DNA from: Papilionanthe hookeriana x Papilionanthe teres
Lineage: Eukaryota > Streptophyta > Magnoliopsida > Asparagales > Orchidaceae
Assembly (NCBI GenBank): GCA_022702705.1
Contig: CM040424.1
Span: forward strand, 143,783,165 to 143,847,164
DNA length: 64,000 nt
Direction of reading: 5' to 3'
Shown here: one piece after another, positions 24,056-33,487 of the stretch
How positions within the stretch are numbered: position 1 is the first letter of the stretch
Layout: each line of letters starts with the position of its first letter
The notes under the pieces: model-generated
The model's database searches: none
The model's input: only the letters and a program-made list of their open reading frames with translations
What the model was told of the DNA's origin: nothing
Program-made: the position numbers and the translations under genes

Positions 24056-24249
24056 TCAAAATTATGTGTTTTGACAAAAATTGATAAGTGTTGACCATGG
24101 CTAACTAATGGTTACCTAGGTTGATTCAAGTTAACCTAAATTAGTCAATTCTAGTTTCAATATGTCTAATGTGAATTTTTCAACCTTGTCATGGTCAATT
24201 TGATCACAATATTTATGATTTTGTCAATTTGGGGTGTAAATAGGTCATT

Positions 24250-24582
24250 GGGTCAATAATTAGTCATTTGGTCAAAAATTAACCAGTTTGATCAAGATTG
24301 ACTTTTTAGATCAACGGTTGACCTGTTGGGTCAGTAGGGTTGGTCGTTGGGTCAGGATTGACCATTCTGACCAAAGTTGACTTTTTGGGTCAAGGGTTGA
24401 CATGTTGGGTCAGTAGGGTTGGTCATTGGGTCAGGATTGACCATTTTGACCAAAGTTGACTTTTTGGGTCAAGGATTGACCTGTTGGGTTAGTAGGGTTG
24501 GTCATTGGGTAAGGATTGACCGTTTTGACCAAAGTTGACTTTTTGGGTCAAGGATTGACCTGTTGGGTCAGTAGGATTGGTT
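24250..24582. repeat. 79-bp tandem repeat rich in TTGAC (W-box) cores
   Basis: About four units; the GGGTCAG/GGGTTAG landmark repeats at 24328, 24407, 24486 and 24565, exactly 79 bp apart. Each unit carries about five TTGAC cores counting both strands (TTGACC, TTGACT, GGTCAA), the recognition core of plant WRKY factors. It is in the distal U3 of the solo LTR. Confidence 0.8.
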
Positions 24583-24610
24583 GAAACCTTTCATAAAAAT
24601 GAGGTCAACA

Positions 24611-24615
24611 ATTAC
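24611..24615. repeat. target-site duplication ATTAC, right copy
   Basis: Partner of 16987-16991; follows the CA end of the solo LTR directly. Confidence 0.85.
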
Positions 24616-25075
24616 CACTATAATTGTTTCACCTGATTGGGAGAAACCATTTGAACTTATGTGTGATGTCAGTGATTATGCGATTGGAGTTGCTTTAGGG
24701 CAAAGGTATGATAAAATATTTAAGGTTATTTACTATGCTAGTAGAACTAATGAAGCTCAGAAAAGTTATACCACTACGAAAAGAGAATTATTAGCTATTG
24801 TGTATGTTTTTAAAAACTTTAGACCGTATTTGATTGGAACTAAATGTATAGTGCATACGAACCATTCAGTTATCAAATATTTTATGAAAAAGAACGATAC
24901 CAAACCAAGATTAATCAGATGGGTACTTTTAATGCAAGAATTTGACTTTGTGATAGTTGATAGAAAATGAACTGATAATCAAATTGCTGACCATTTGTCT
25001 GGACTGGAGTACTATAAATTATCTGAATTTAAGAAGGAAATTGCATAAACTTTCCCTGATTAATAACTTTTAACA
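24611..25075 (+). pseudogene. RNase H domain of element D
   Basis: Second half of D pol after the solo LTR. It reads IIVSPDWEKPFELMCDVSDY, AIGVALGQRYDKIFKVIYYA, TTTKRELLAIVYVFKNFRPY, HTNHSVIKYFM and PRLIRWVLLMQEFDFVIVDR, the Ty3/gypsy RNase H in order. The first catalytic Asp (CDVSDY) and Glu (KRELLA) are kept, but the HTDH aspartate has become Asn. The frame ends at a TGA near 24967 and continues beyond it with DNQIADHLSGLE, the usual path towards integrase. Confidence 0.85.
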
Positions 25076-26350
25076 TTAAAGAAAGGAATTTGCCTTGCTA
25101 TACTGATATTGTGAATTATATAGTAAATGATATTTTGGCACATGATTTAACAAGGCAACAATAAAGGAAATTTATCTATAACGCTAAATTTTACTTTTGG
25201 GGTGAGCCATACCTATATAAACAGTGTAAGGATCTTATTTTTAGAATATGTGTGTCATATGAAGAAATTGAACCAATTATTCAGAGATGATGCAGAATTT
25301 GGAGAACATTTTGGAATTGATAAAACTACTCAAAAGATTTTACAATCTGAATTTTATTGGCTTATTCTTTTTAGGGATGTTATAGATATATAAAATCATG
25401 TGATCGATGTCAAAGAGTAGGTAATATTTCTAGAAGAAATGAAATGCCTCTAAATTTTACATTAGAAGTCGAGATCTTTGATGTATGGGGATTGGATTTC
25501 ATGGGGCCATTTACTCCTTCATTTGAAAATTTATATATATATTGGTTGTTGTTAATTATGTCTCAAAATGGATCCAAGCAATTGCTTACCTAGATGTGAT
25601 GCTTGAAGTGTTTCAAAATTCTTAATGAAAAATATTTTTACAAGGTATGAAATGTTGAGAGTGATCATAACTGATGGTGGATCTCATTTTAGAAATAATC
25701 TAATTCAGAGATTAGTTGGAAAATATAATATTATTCATAGAATCTCTACTGCCTATCATCCCCAAACTAGTGATTTAGAAGAAGTGTGTGATTACCATAT
25801 TAAAAGAATTTTGGAGAAAACTATGAATCTTCACAGATTAGATTGGTCTGTGAGATTAGATACTGCATTATAGGCATATAGGACAAATTACAAGACCCCT
25901 ATCGGAATGTCTCCTTATAGACTAGTATTTGGATAGACTTGTCAGTTACCTATAGAATTGGAGCGTAAAGCATATTGGGCGATAAAAGAGCTAAATTTTA
26001 ATTTAAAGAATGCTGGAGAGAAGAGATTTGTGCAATTGAATGAATTGGAAGAAATTAGAAATGAATCTTATGATAATGACAAAATTTATAAGAAAAAAGG
26101 AAATTGTTGCATGAATAGAAGATATTAAGAAAAAAATTTGAACCTAAACAGAAAGTTTTACTATATAATACAAGATTGAAATTATTTCATGGAAAACTGA
26201 AGGCTAGGTGGGTAAGACCTCTAACTGTTATAAAAGTTTCTTCGTTTGGAGTTGTTGAAATTGAGGATCCTAAAACTGGAAGGATATTTAAAGTAAAAGG
26301 GTATAGATTAAAATCCAATTTTAAAGAGATTTTAATGTTAAATCATCCAG
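25076..26350 (+). pseudogene. integrase of element D
   Basis: DDE integrase that would insert the cDNA. The zinc-binding region has CDRCQRV near 25400. The catalytic core has Asp at 25495-25497 (WGLDFMGPFTPS), Asp at 25673-25675 (IITDGGSHFRNN) and Glu at 25781-25783, 36 codons after the second Asp, the DD35E spacing. The C-terminal domain includes EPKQKVLLYNTRLKLFHGKL, ARWVRPLTVIKV and FKVKGYRLK to about 26330. The core residues survive but several stops and frameshifts (for example 25871-25873) divide the frame. Confidence 0.85.
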
Positions 26351-26863
26351 AATAACTGAATTTTTATCGGGCTGATGATGTTAAAATAAGCTCTTTATGA
26401 GAGGTAACCCATATTTATCTTTATTATATTAGTTTGCTTGTGTTAATTTTGGTAGTTGTATCTTTAGTTAGTCATATTTGAGTCCTACTCACTCATAAAT
26501 AACATAAAGAATGAAGTTATTGGATCGTATCGAAGAATTGAAATATTTTGGACCGGAAAGAATTTATGTGCACTTTTAAAAACTGGCACCACCGGCGCCC
26601 AATTCCAGAGAGTGAACCATTAATTCAAAGTTTGGGCGTCGACAGTGCCCTATCCAGCACCAACGGTGCTGACGTACTAGAGACGGTTTTTGGAGTTTTA
26701 AGTTCTGGTTTTTCGTGGTTTTAGGTGGGATTTCATCCTTGTAACTTTCAAAAATGTGTTTTTAACCCCCTAAACTCCAGAAAAATGAAAGGATTCATTC
26801 CAAATTTGCATCCAATTGATTCCAACTCCGTAGAAACCCCGAGATTTGTTTAGTTTTTAGCCG
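26351..26863 (+). other. spacer with GC-rich motif, D copy 1
   Basis: Non-coding interval between integrase and the first accessory ORF. At 26582-26690 it contains a GC-rich block with GGCACCACCGGCGCCCA, AGAGAGT and GCCCTATCCAGCACC. The same block recurs at 28358-28470, in the D 3' LTR (31436-31562) and, inverted, in G. Confidence 0.65.
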
Positions 26864-27987
26864 ATGAAAGTTCATCAGTTTCAAGGCGCAACGATTATTC
26901 AACAAAGTGATGGTAAAGAGGAGGATTAACAAAGAATGAAGCTTTATAAATCAAGGTATGGATACTCCAAGTACTCGAGTAGAAGACATTATTATGCAGA
27001 GGCTTTGGGAAGTGTTATGCTACACTACTGTCGCTGTAGTAGTTTCTGTTGTGAAAGAGTTTTATGCAAATCTTGATGGAATCAACCAAGGATTTGTCTA
27101 TATGTGAGGCAGGTTTGTACCATTCACTCCTTCAAAGATTAATGACTTGTTTATGATTGAAAATGTGTCTATCTGTCATTATACAAATTTTGATGCCACG
27201 AGAGACAACATGAACGAGATTTATCGATATTTGACGCATGAAAGTAAAGATTGGGAGATAAGAGACAATGGATTTGTAAGTTTTTTTTACTACATTTTTA
27301 AATCCAGTGTCGAAGCAATGACATTATTTCGTATCTGCAAAGTTACTCCCAACAATGAAAATAAGCAAATTGAAAAAGCAGAGTGCAATTTTAAATTGTT
27401 GTATTCAAATGGGAAGGCCTATCAATATTGGTACTATAATTGTGAAATTTGTGTTGGGATTAATTGTTCATGGATCTAAATATGATCTTGGACATCCTTC
27501 CACCATATTTCTTCTTTGCAGCCATTCACAGGTGCCATAGAAAAGCTGGGAAAAAGTGCTTCTTTCCTGGAAGCCCATAGACTCAACTAATCTTTATGAT
27601 TGCCAGGACATAGGAGATGAGAATGATATGAGCCTCATTGCTGATCAACCATCTCAAAGTTCACGACCTATTCAACCTTACTTTCCTAAAAGTTCACAAG
27701 TGATTTTGAAGAAGATCAAGAAGTTGGAGAAAGAGGTACAGAATCTTATGAATGCTATTAATAATATATCTGACTTATTTGATCGGTTATATTGGAGAAT
27801 GAAAGAACAATTTTATCACACTAGGCAAATTGAAGATAGTTTGGTGGATTTGATGAAGAAGAAATCTGTGCTTGCAAAGGATTCAACTGATGAATTTCCT
27901 TATCATCCCTTTTATAATTTGTTCGTGCATCGTCAATCTATGGGAGATATCAGAGGAGAAGATAGTACTGAGACAAATAAAGAGTAG
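26864..27987 (+). pseudogene. Athila 3' accessory ORF, copy 1 (plant transposon-protein domain)
   Basis: An accessory ORF downstream of pol as found in many Athila elements. The likely start is ATG 26864 (MKVHQFQGATIIQQSDG), also matched in G. Then come VVKEFYANLDGIN and GRFVPFTPSKIND, which resemble the so-called putative plant transposon protein domain (recalled, not searched). The 110-codon block 27147-27479 and the 143-codon block 27556-27987 follow. The latter has a Lys/Glu-rich coiled-coil-like stretch (VILKKIKKLEKEVQNLMNAI). Stops (for instance after GFVYM) break the frame. Function is not established; envelope-like and nucleic-acid-related roles have both been suggested for Athila 3' ORFs. 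Confidence 0.65.
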
Positions 27988-28852
27988 TGACTCTGCTTTA
28001 TAGTTTGTATTTGGTATTTTACTATGCTTTAGTGTGCTTAGTGTTGGCTTGATTGACTATGTAGTATGTGTTCTGACTTATTATGCTTGGAATTTGTGTT
28101 TGTGTTTAGTTATCAACGTTAGAGTATTGTTGTGTATTTACGACGCTGAATCTCTATGGTTTGATGAACTTATATGGTGAGTGCTTAAGTGTGTATGTTT
28201 GTAATGTGGATTTTATATATTAAAGTGATGTTTTGTGTTGTTTGTGTAAATTTGATGTTAGTTTGTTACTTAATTGATGAAAAAGATTCTTAAAAAGGCT
28301 AATTATGTGATAGTGAAACTATCAAAATTACAAAAATTTACGGACCCAGAAATTGAATTGGCATTGCCGGCGCTAGAATGAGCGTCGCTGGTGCCCAAAT
28401 ACAGAGAGTTGGGCTATTTTAATTAAATAGAGCGCCAACTGCGCCCTATCCAGCGTCGACGGCTCCCTAGTACAGAAAAGACCCGAAACCTCCTAAATTT
28501 GGGATTTTTTCCCTGGGACCTGCCATTTTCGCCATTTATATCGTCTTCAACCTCCAGCTAATGCCAAATTAAGATCTTGGGCTTGCTAGATCGTGGATTT
28601 CAAGTGATTTCAAGGCTTAAAAGTGTAGATATTGACTTCTCTTGGTAAGAGCTCTAGTCTAAACTAAATATTTTTTATTTGCACCATGGAAATTTCCCAC
28701 ATTATATAGATCTGAAATTTGGAATTTTCTATGATGCTTTGAGATTATCCATGGTGATTTATGCTCGTACTTACTTAGATTTGCTTTTGGAGTCTTCTAC
28801 ATTGTGATTTTGGAATTTGTTAGATTTTCTTGCATATTTTAGACAATTTCAC
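27988..28852 (+). other. spacer with GC-rich motif, D copy 2
   Basis: Non-coding, T/G-rich. Its 28358-28470 part repeats the GC-rich block of 26582-26690, including GCCCTATCCAGCG. The segment 27890-28440 is present in inverted orientation at 32970-33480, as part of element G. Confidence 0.6.
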
Positions 28853-29995
28853 ATGGCTTCAAGGACTAGTAGAGGGAAGACAAAAATAGATTTGATGAAG
28901 ATAGATTTGTAAACGTAAAAGCACAATTTAATTTCAATTCATCCCTTTACAACAAAAAAAGTATTCAAGATCGGGCTTTTGAAATTCCTGGTGGATCTAT
29001 AGAATTGTTAATTTCTGATCGCCATTGGAAAGTATTTTGTTATTTTACTGCTGATGCGATTATGGGTACTATTAAAGAATTTTATGCATTTCTGCCTTGG
29101 ACTGAAACTGAATATGTGTTTGTTCGTGGAAAGATGCTAGAGTTTACCCTAGAAGGTATTAATGCTTTTATCAGTTAAGGGGAACTTCATTTTGTGAATA
29201 TGAAAATTTTGGTACTATGGAAGCTAGATTGAATGAAGTTATTGCTTTTCTTACTGATGGAAAATAGTAATGGAAAATAAAGCAAAGTCAAATGATTAAT
29301 TCCCCTGCTTCCAAGTTAAATATAGCATCTAAAGCCTGACACTATTCATCTCCGCTAGATTACTACATTCTTATCATCCAGTGAAGTTACCAGAGATAAA
29401 GCTATTCTTAATTACTGCATTCAAAATATGATATTGGATTGATTATCATTAAGAGTATTGAAACTATTGCTATAAGAGAAACCACTGCTGGATTTGGACA
29501 TCCTGCCCTGATTCATTCATTATGTGTATAGTCTGGAGTTGAGTTTGATAGTACTAAGGAGCTACTCCATCCACTAAGGAATATTACCAAGGTCAATATT
29601 TGTACTTATGAGTTTCATGTAGGATGGAGGGGAGAAAGTAAGAGTACTGATATTCCTACTACTAGCTAGGACATACCATCTACTTTTGAGGCACCTAGTT
29701 TGTCTAATTTTATGGAGCAGTTGAGGATACAGAGTGCCAGTATTGATAAAATCCATAGCAGGATGGATGGATTAGAGGCTCGAAGCAATTTTAATGATGA
29801 TTATATAAGGAGAAGAGTTGAATATGACATTTATTACCATGATGCTCAGGTCAGATTCGTGAGGGGAGACTCTGGAGTGATATTTACTACCTGCCCCAGC
29901 TATGTTCCTTACCGACCTGATCATACAGATGAAGCTAAGGAAGATGCGATGATGACTGGTAGTTATGTGATTTATGTTTTCATTTTGTTATGAAG
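28853..29995 (+). pseudogene. Athila 3' accessory ORF, copy 2
   Basis: A second, diverged copy of the accessory ORF in the same element. It starts MASRTSRGKTKIDLMK at 28853, then reads (frame-shifted) RAFEIPGGSIELLISDRHWK, TIKEFYAFLPWTE and YVFVRGKMLEFTLEGINAFI. The EFYA and FVRGK...F...INAF signatures match those of copy 1. The last open block, 29700-29993, has SASIDKIHSRMDGLEARS. Numerous stops lie in between (28920-29650). Confidence 0.6.
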
Positions 29996-31231
29996 TACTA
30001 TTATGTGTTAATTATTTGTTTTTCTGTGATGTGTGTAACTTGCAAATTTATTGGTGTTAATAATGAAAATGTAATGAACTTTGTGTTAGTTTGTTTAGTG
30101 ATTTGGATTGAGATTGTGATGCTTATGTTGGATGTTTAAAGTTTAAGTCTTTAATATTTCTTCACCCTACAAATTTTTAATATTATATATAGCACTGCTT
30201 CTAACTGTTTCATGCTTGCTAGCTTAAATTATTGATTAATACCAGCATAACTTTATAAGATTTCAAAATCCTAACACAAAAAGGTTAGTTTTCTTTTACT
30301 CTTTACCTTCACAAATTTATATGTAATGAAAATCTTAAGTTTGAGGGAGGGTAGAATATTAACTCTTACTTGTTCTCATTTAATATATTTTAAAAAATTA
30401 TTAACATAAATTTTAGTAGTTGAACCTAACTTTAGATAACAAAATTTTATATTTCATTTAAATATTATGGTAGATTTGAATGAAAATTTTCAGTAATAAA
30501 GATTAACTTTATCGGGTTAAGATATTTAGTATAAGAGGATTGGACTATAGTTACCTATTTAAAGTAAAGAAAACTGTATTTATGAAATGTTAAGAGACTT
30601 AAAGAATTATGTGATAAGAAAGGATTGTGAATTTATAATGAAATATAAAGCTAATATATATTTATAAAGTAAGGAGGTGTTTCAAGTTTCAACTTTAGAA
30701 CGAGGAGAGTGAGTTCAAAACTATTAAACGCTATCCAGATATAGTAATCATCACAAGAAAACTAAGAAAAAGCAAAGAAAGGATTGAAAAACAATCCTAA
30801 TAAAAGAAAAAGAGAAAAAAAAAGAAAGAAAATATATGTGAGGAGAAGCTTGAGTAGATGCCTAATCAAAAATTGGCTTCACTTGAATCAACCTAAAAGA
30901 AGAACTTTGTTACATTTCTGAATTTATATTAAAATTGTTAGCCTGATTTCTAAAAAATTTTGCATGAGCTTCTTTTTCATATAGTTTTTCAAGGCACCCT
31001 TAATGTGACAAATTATGGTTAATCTTGAAATTAATAGGAAACTAGAACTCTAAGACTTGACTATTGAATGTTATTATACCTATAGTTTTAACTTGAGTTA
31101 CTGGACTTCTTTTTAAGAATATTACTATTATATTCATTTAAATAAAAAATTATAGTATTTTAGAAGTGAAAAGTTCAGTTATATGAGTTATATTTTTATG
31201 TATTAAAATGATTACTTAAGGACAAGTAATA
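29996..31231 (+). other. 3' untranslated region of element D
   Basis: About 1.2 kb with no sustained frame. It contains a polypurine-like AAGTTTGAGGGAGGG at 30338-30353, about 900 bp before the LTR, and a purine-rich stretch at 30770-30840. Confidence 0.6.
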
Positions 31232-31248
31232 GTTAAGTTTGAGGGATT
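31232..31248 (+). other. polypurine tract of element D
   Basis: TTAAGTTTGAGGGATTT directly precedes the TG start of the 3' LTR, where the primer for plus-strand DNA is expected. Confidence 0.65.
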
Positions 31249-32969
31249 TTGATGCACTAAAAAATTGTTAGATTTTTTGTAATATAATTTGTACTCATTT
31301 TTAGTGATATTGCACTTTAAAGGAAGGTACTCATCATGTTTTGTTGCATGTATGATGATTTTAGGTGATTAGGGTAAAAGGAAGAAAAGAAATGAATTTG
31401 GAGCAAAAAGAGGGAAAAGGAAGAAATCAGCATACTAGCGCCGCCGGTGCTAGAATGGGAGCCGCCGGCGCCTAAATATAGAGAGTTCATAATTTATATG
31501 GAGGACCAGCACCATCGATGGACCAGCGCTGCAGACGCCCTATCCAGCACAGCCGGCGCCCCCAATGTCGGTGGAAGTCAAATCAATGTATTTGGACAAT
31601 TTTTAAAGAGTTTCTTGAGGAAACTCTTAGGGAATTCATATCTAAACTATTTCAAACAGATATTGGAAGCCAAGAAAGAGAGATAAGAAGGGGAGAAGAG
31701 TCTTTTGAAGTGAGGAAACTGTGTTAGGGTTTGTGGAGAGTGTGTTGGTAAGTGTGTTAAAGTGTGTAGAAGTCTTGTTTTGTGAGGGATTCTTCTCAAA
31801 AAAGTGTAGGAGAAGGAGGAAAGTGAAAGATTGCATCTTCTTTACTATTCTAAAGAGAGAATTGAGTATTATAGAGAAGAGAAAAAATGATTCAAAGGAA
31901 CTTCAAGGGATTTACTTGGGGAAGAAATTGAGATAAGTTCTATTTTACTTCTTGTGGTTTGAATGACTTTAATTTTATATATATAATCCATGTTTTGTTG
32001 TATTTTCCTCATGAATTCTGAGTAGATTTCTTTGTCTTTCTTCTTGCAATGAGATGTGGTGAAGTAGTGATGTAGATTTGATGTGTCATTTGAAATGCTA
32101 AGAAATTGTGATGATTTTTCACTTTGAACTTCATTTACATTTTGGTTTGGCCAAGTAAATTGTTAAAACTTATTGTGAAACATTCAATCTAAGAGGACTA
32201 AGTGGTTTACAACAATAGTGGAGAATTCATTCAATGTCGACGAATGAGTTGTGTAGTTCATGAGAATTAAGTGTAAATAAATAGGGAAACGTGGTTTGAT
32301 GGGCGTTGAATTGAAGATTTCAAAGTGACAGGCTGAAAGACCCAATTTGGTCCTAAAGTTTGGTAACTAAAGCTAGGGTTAGCCTTCAAGTGAAGGGAAG
32401 TGGGAGCTCTGAAGTGAGAGCCAGAATCCTCCCAGCCTAACCATTGATTTAGGGACTAAACCTAGGATTTGCCAATGTTCTTTACATAACTCTGAAGAGG
32501 GGGTACTCTAAAGAGGGTAAAGAATTTAAATGCTCCAATTAGGCACAATACAAATTTATTATCAATTTATATCACTCACTTATCATAGAATCATTGCAAG
32601 AGGAAAGATACTTTTCCATAGTTGAACCTTTCAATACAAAACCTAGTATGTGTTAGTTAATTCTGTTTAGAAGTTTAGAAAGTACTTTTAGTTAATTTAG
32701 CTTTAGTCATCTTTACACTAGTAACTTAAATATTTCCTGAACTTGCATTGTGAATTAAGTATTGGATTTTAATTTTGGACTCTAATTTGAAATGTTCATA
32801 CCTTCTTTGTGGGATCGATAACTATGACTCCTCTAGAGTCATGTATTACTTGAACGATACATATATTTATGTATATAAGGGACTGCCTAATTATTAAATT
32901 GATCTTATTGTGAAACTGAATTGAAACTTTCTTTTGAATATTTAAGTTAGCGGCAGTGCACCCGAGTCA
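31249..32969 (+). repeat. 3' LTR of element D
   Basis: Begins TGATGCACTAAAAAATTG, aligning with the start of LTR A, and ends near GTGCACCCGAGTCA, where sequence switches to inverted element G. An alternative end is the CA at 32960. It contains the GC-rich block (31436-31562), a TATA-like run (31973-31988) and the TGGGAGCTC block (32390-32440) shared with A and B. Length is about 1.7 kb. Confidence 0.75.
31973..31988 (+). promoter_or_regulatory. possible TATA box in D 3' LTR
   Basis: TTTATATATATAATCC, conserved in place and flanks with LTR A (3917-3928). Weak because of AT-rich context. Confidence 0.35.
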
Positions 32970-33487
32970 TAGCACGCCGTCAGCGCTCTATTTAAATAAA
33001 ATGCCCAAACTCTGTATTTGGGAGTCGTCGGCGCCCATTCTTGGCGTCAGTTCAAATTCTAGGTTTGTAATTTTTTTTGTGATTTCGATCGTTTCTAAGT
33101 TACCCCATCATATAATTAGCCTTTTTAAGTATATATTTCATAAATTAAGTAAGTAACTAATATCAATTTCATACAAACAACACAAAGCATCACTTTAATA
33201 TATAAAATCAACATTACAACATACATATTTAAGCACTCACTAAATAAGTTCTTCAAGCCATCTAACATAAAGATTTAACATTGCAAACACACTAAATAAT
33301 CTAACGCTGAAAACAAAACATAAACACAAATTCCAAGCATAATAAGTCCTAACACAAATTACATAGTCAATCAAACCAACTACTGAATATAAAGTAGAGT
33401 AACTACTCATCATCAGTCTCAGAACTATCAACTCCTCTGATATCTCCCATGGATTGATGATGCATGAACAAATTATAAAAGAGACAA
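32970..33487 (-). mobile_element. element G, left fragment
   Basis: Inverted homologue of D positions about 27890-28440: the end of the accessory ORF, its downstream spacer and the start of the GC-rich block. It stops at 33487, where element F begins, and resumes at 61000. The two edges join to give the continuous text seen in D near 27895-27925. Confidence 0.8.
33483..33487. repeat. target-site duplication of element F, left copy (GACAA)
   Basis: GACAA precedes the TG start of F; GACGA follows its CA end at 61000-61004. One mismatch, consistent with later mutation. The uninterrupted target is represented in D. Confidence 0.75.

Larger units (their letters stand above)
16992..24610 (-). mobile_element. 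solo LTR of a Tat/Ogre-type element, 7.6 kb
   Basis: 7619 bp from TGATAGCGATG to GAGGTCAACA, bounded by ATTAC on both sides and interrupting the pol of D. There is no coding domain, primer-binding site or second LTR inside. Its right end (ATGAGGTCAACA) matches the right end of both F LTRs, its length is close to theirs, and both share in the same order a CTATAG-TAATTACATCTTA segment (17297 and 33893), the 19-base ACATCTATACGGTGATCAT motif and a TATA-like box. It is therefore most simply the product of LTR-LTR recombination of an F-related but diverged element, in minus orientation. Confidence 0.85.
14563..32969 (+). mobile_element. Athila-like element D, interrupted by a solo LTR
   Basis: Plus-strand element lacking a 5' LTR. 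Order: gag (from mid-domain), protease, linker, RT remnant, [solo LTR 16992-24610], RNase H, integrase, two accessory ORF copies, polypurine tract and 3' LTR. The pol reading resumes across the solo LTR once one copy of the ATTAC target duplication is removed, showing that both halves are one element. Its gag is close to that of A and its integrase and accessory ORF are close to those of G, so A, D and G form one subfamily. Confidence 0.85.

Noticed and set aside
33240..33431. 63-codon minus-strand frame
   Set aside because: It corresponds to non-coding spacer downstream of the accessory ORF in D (about 27990-28160), where the frame is not kept.
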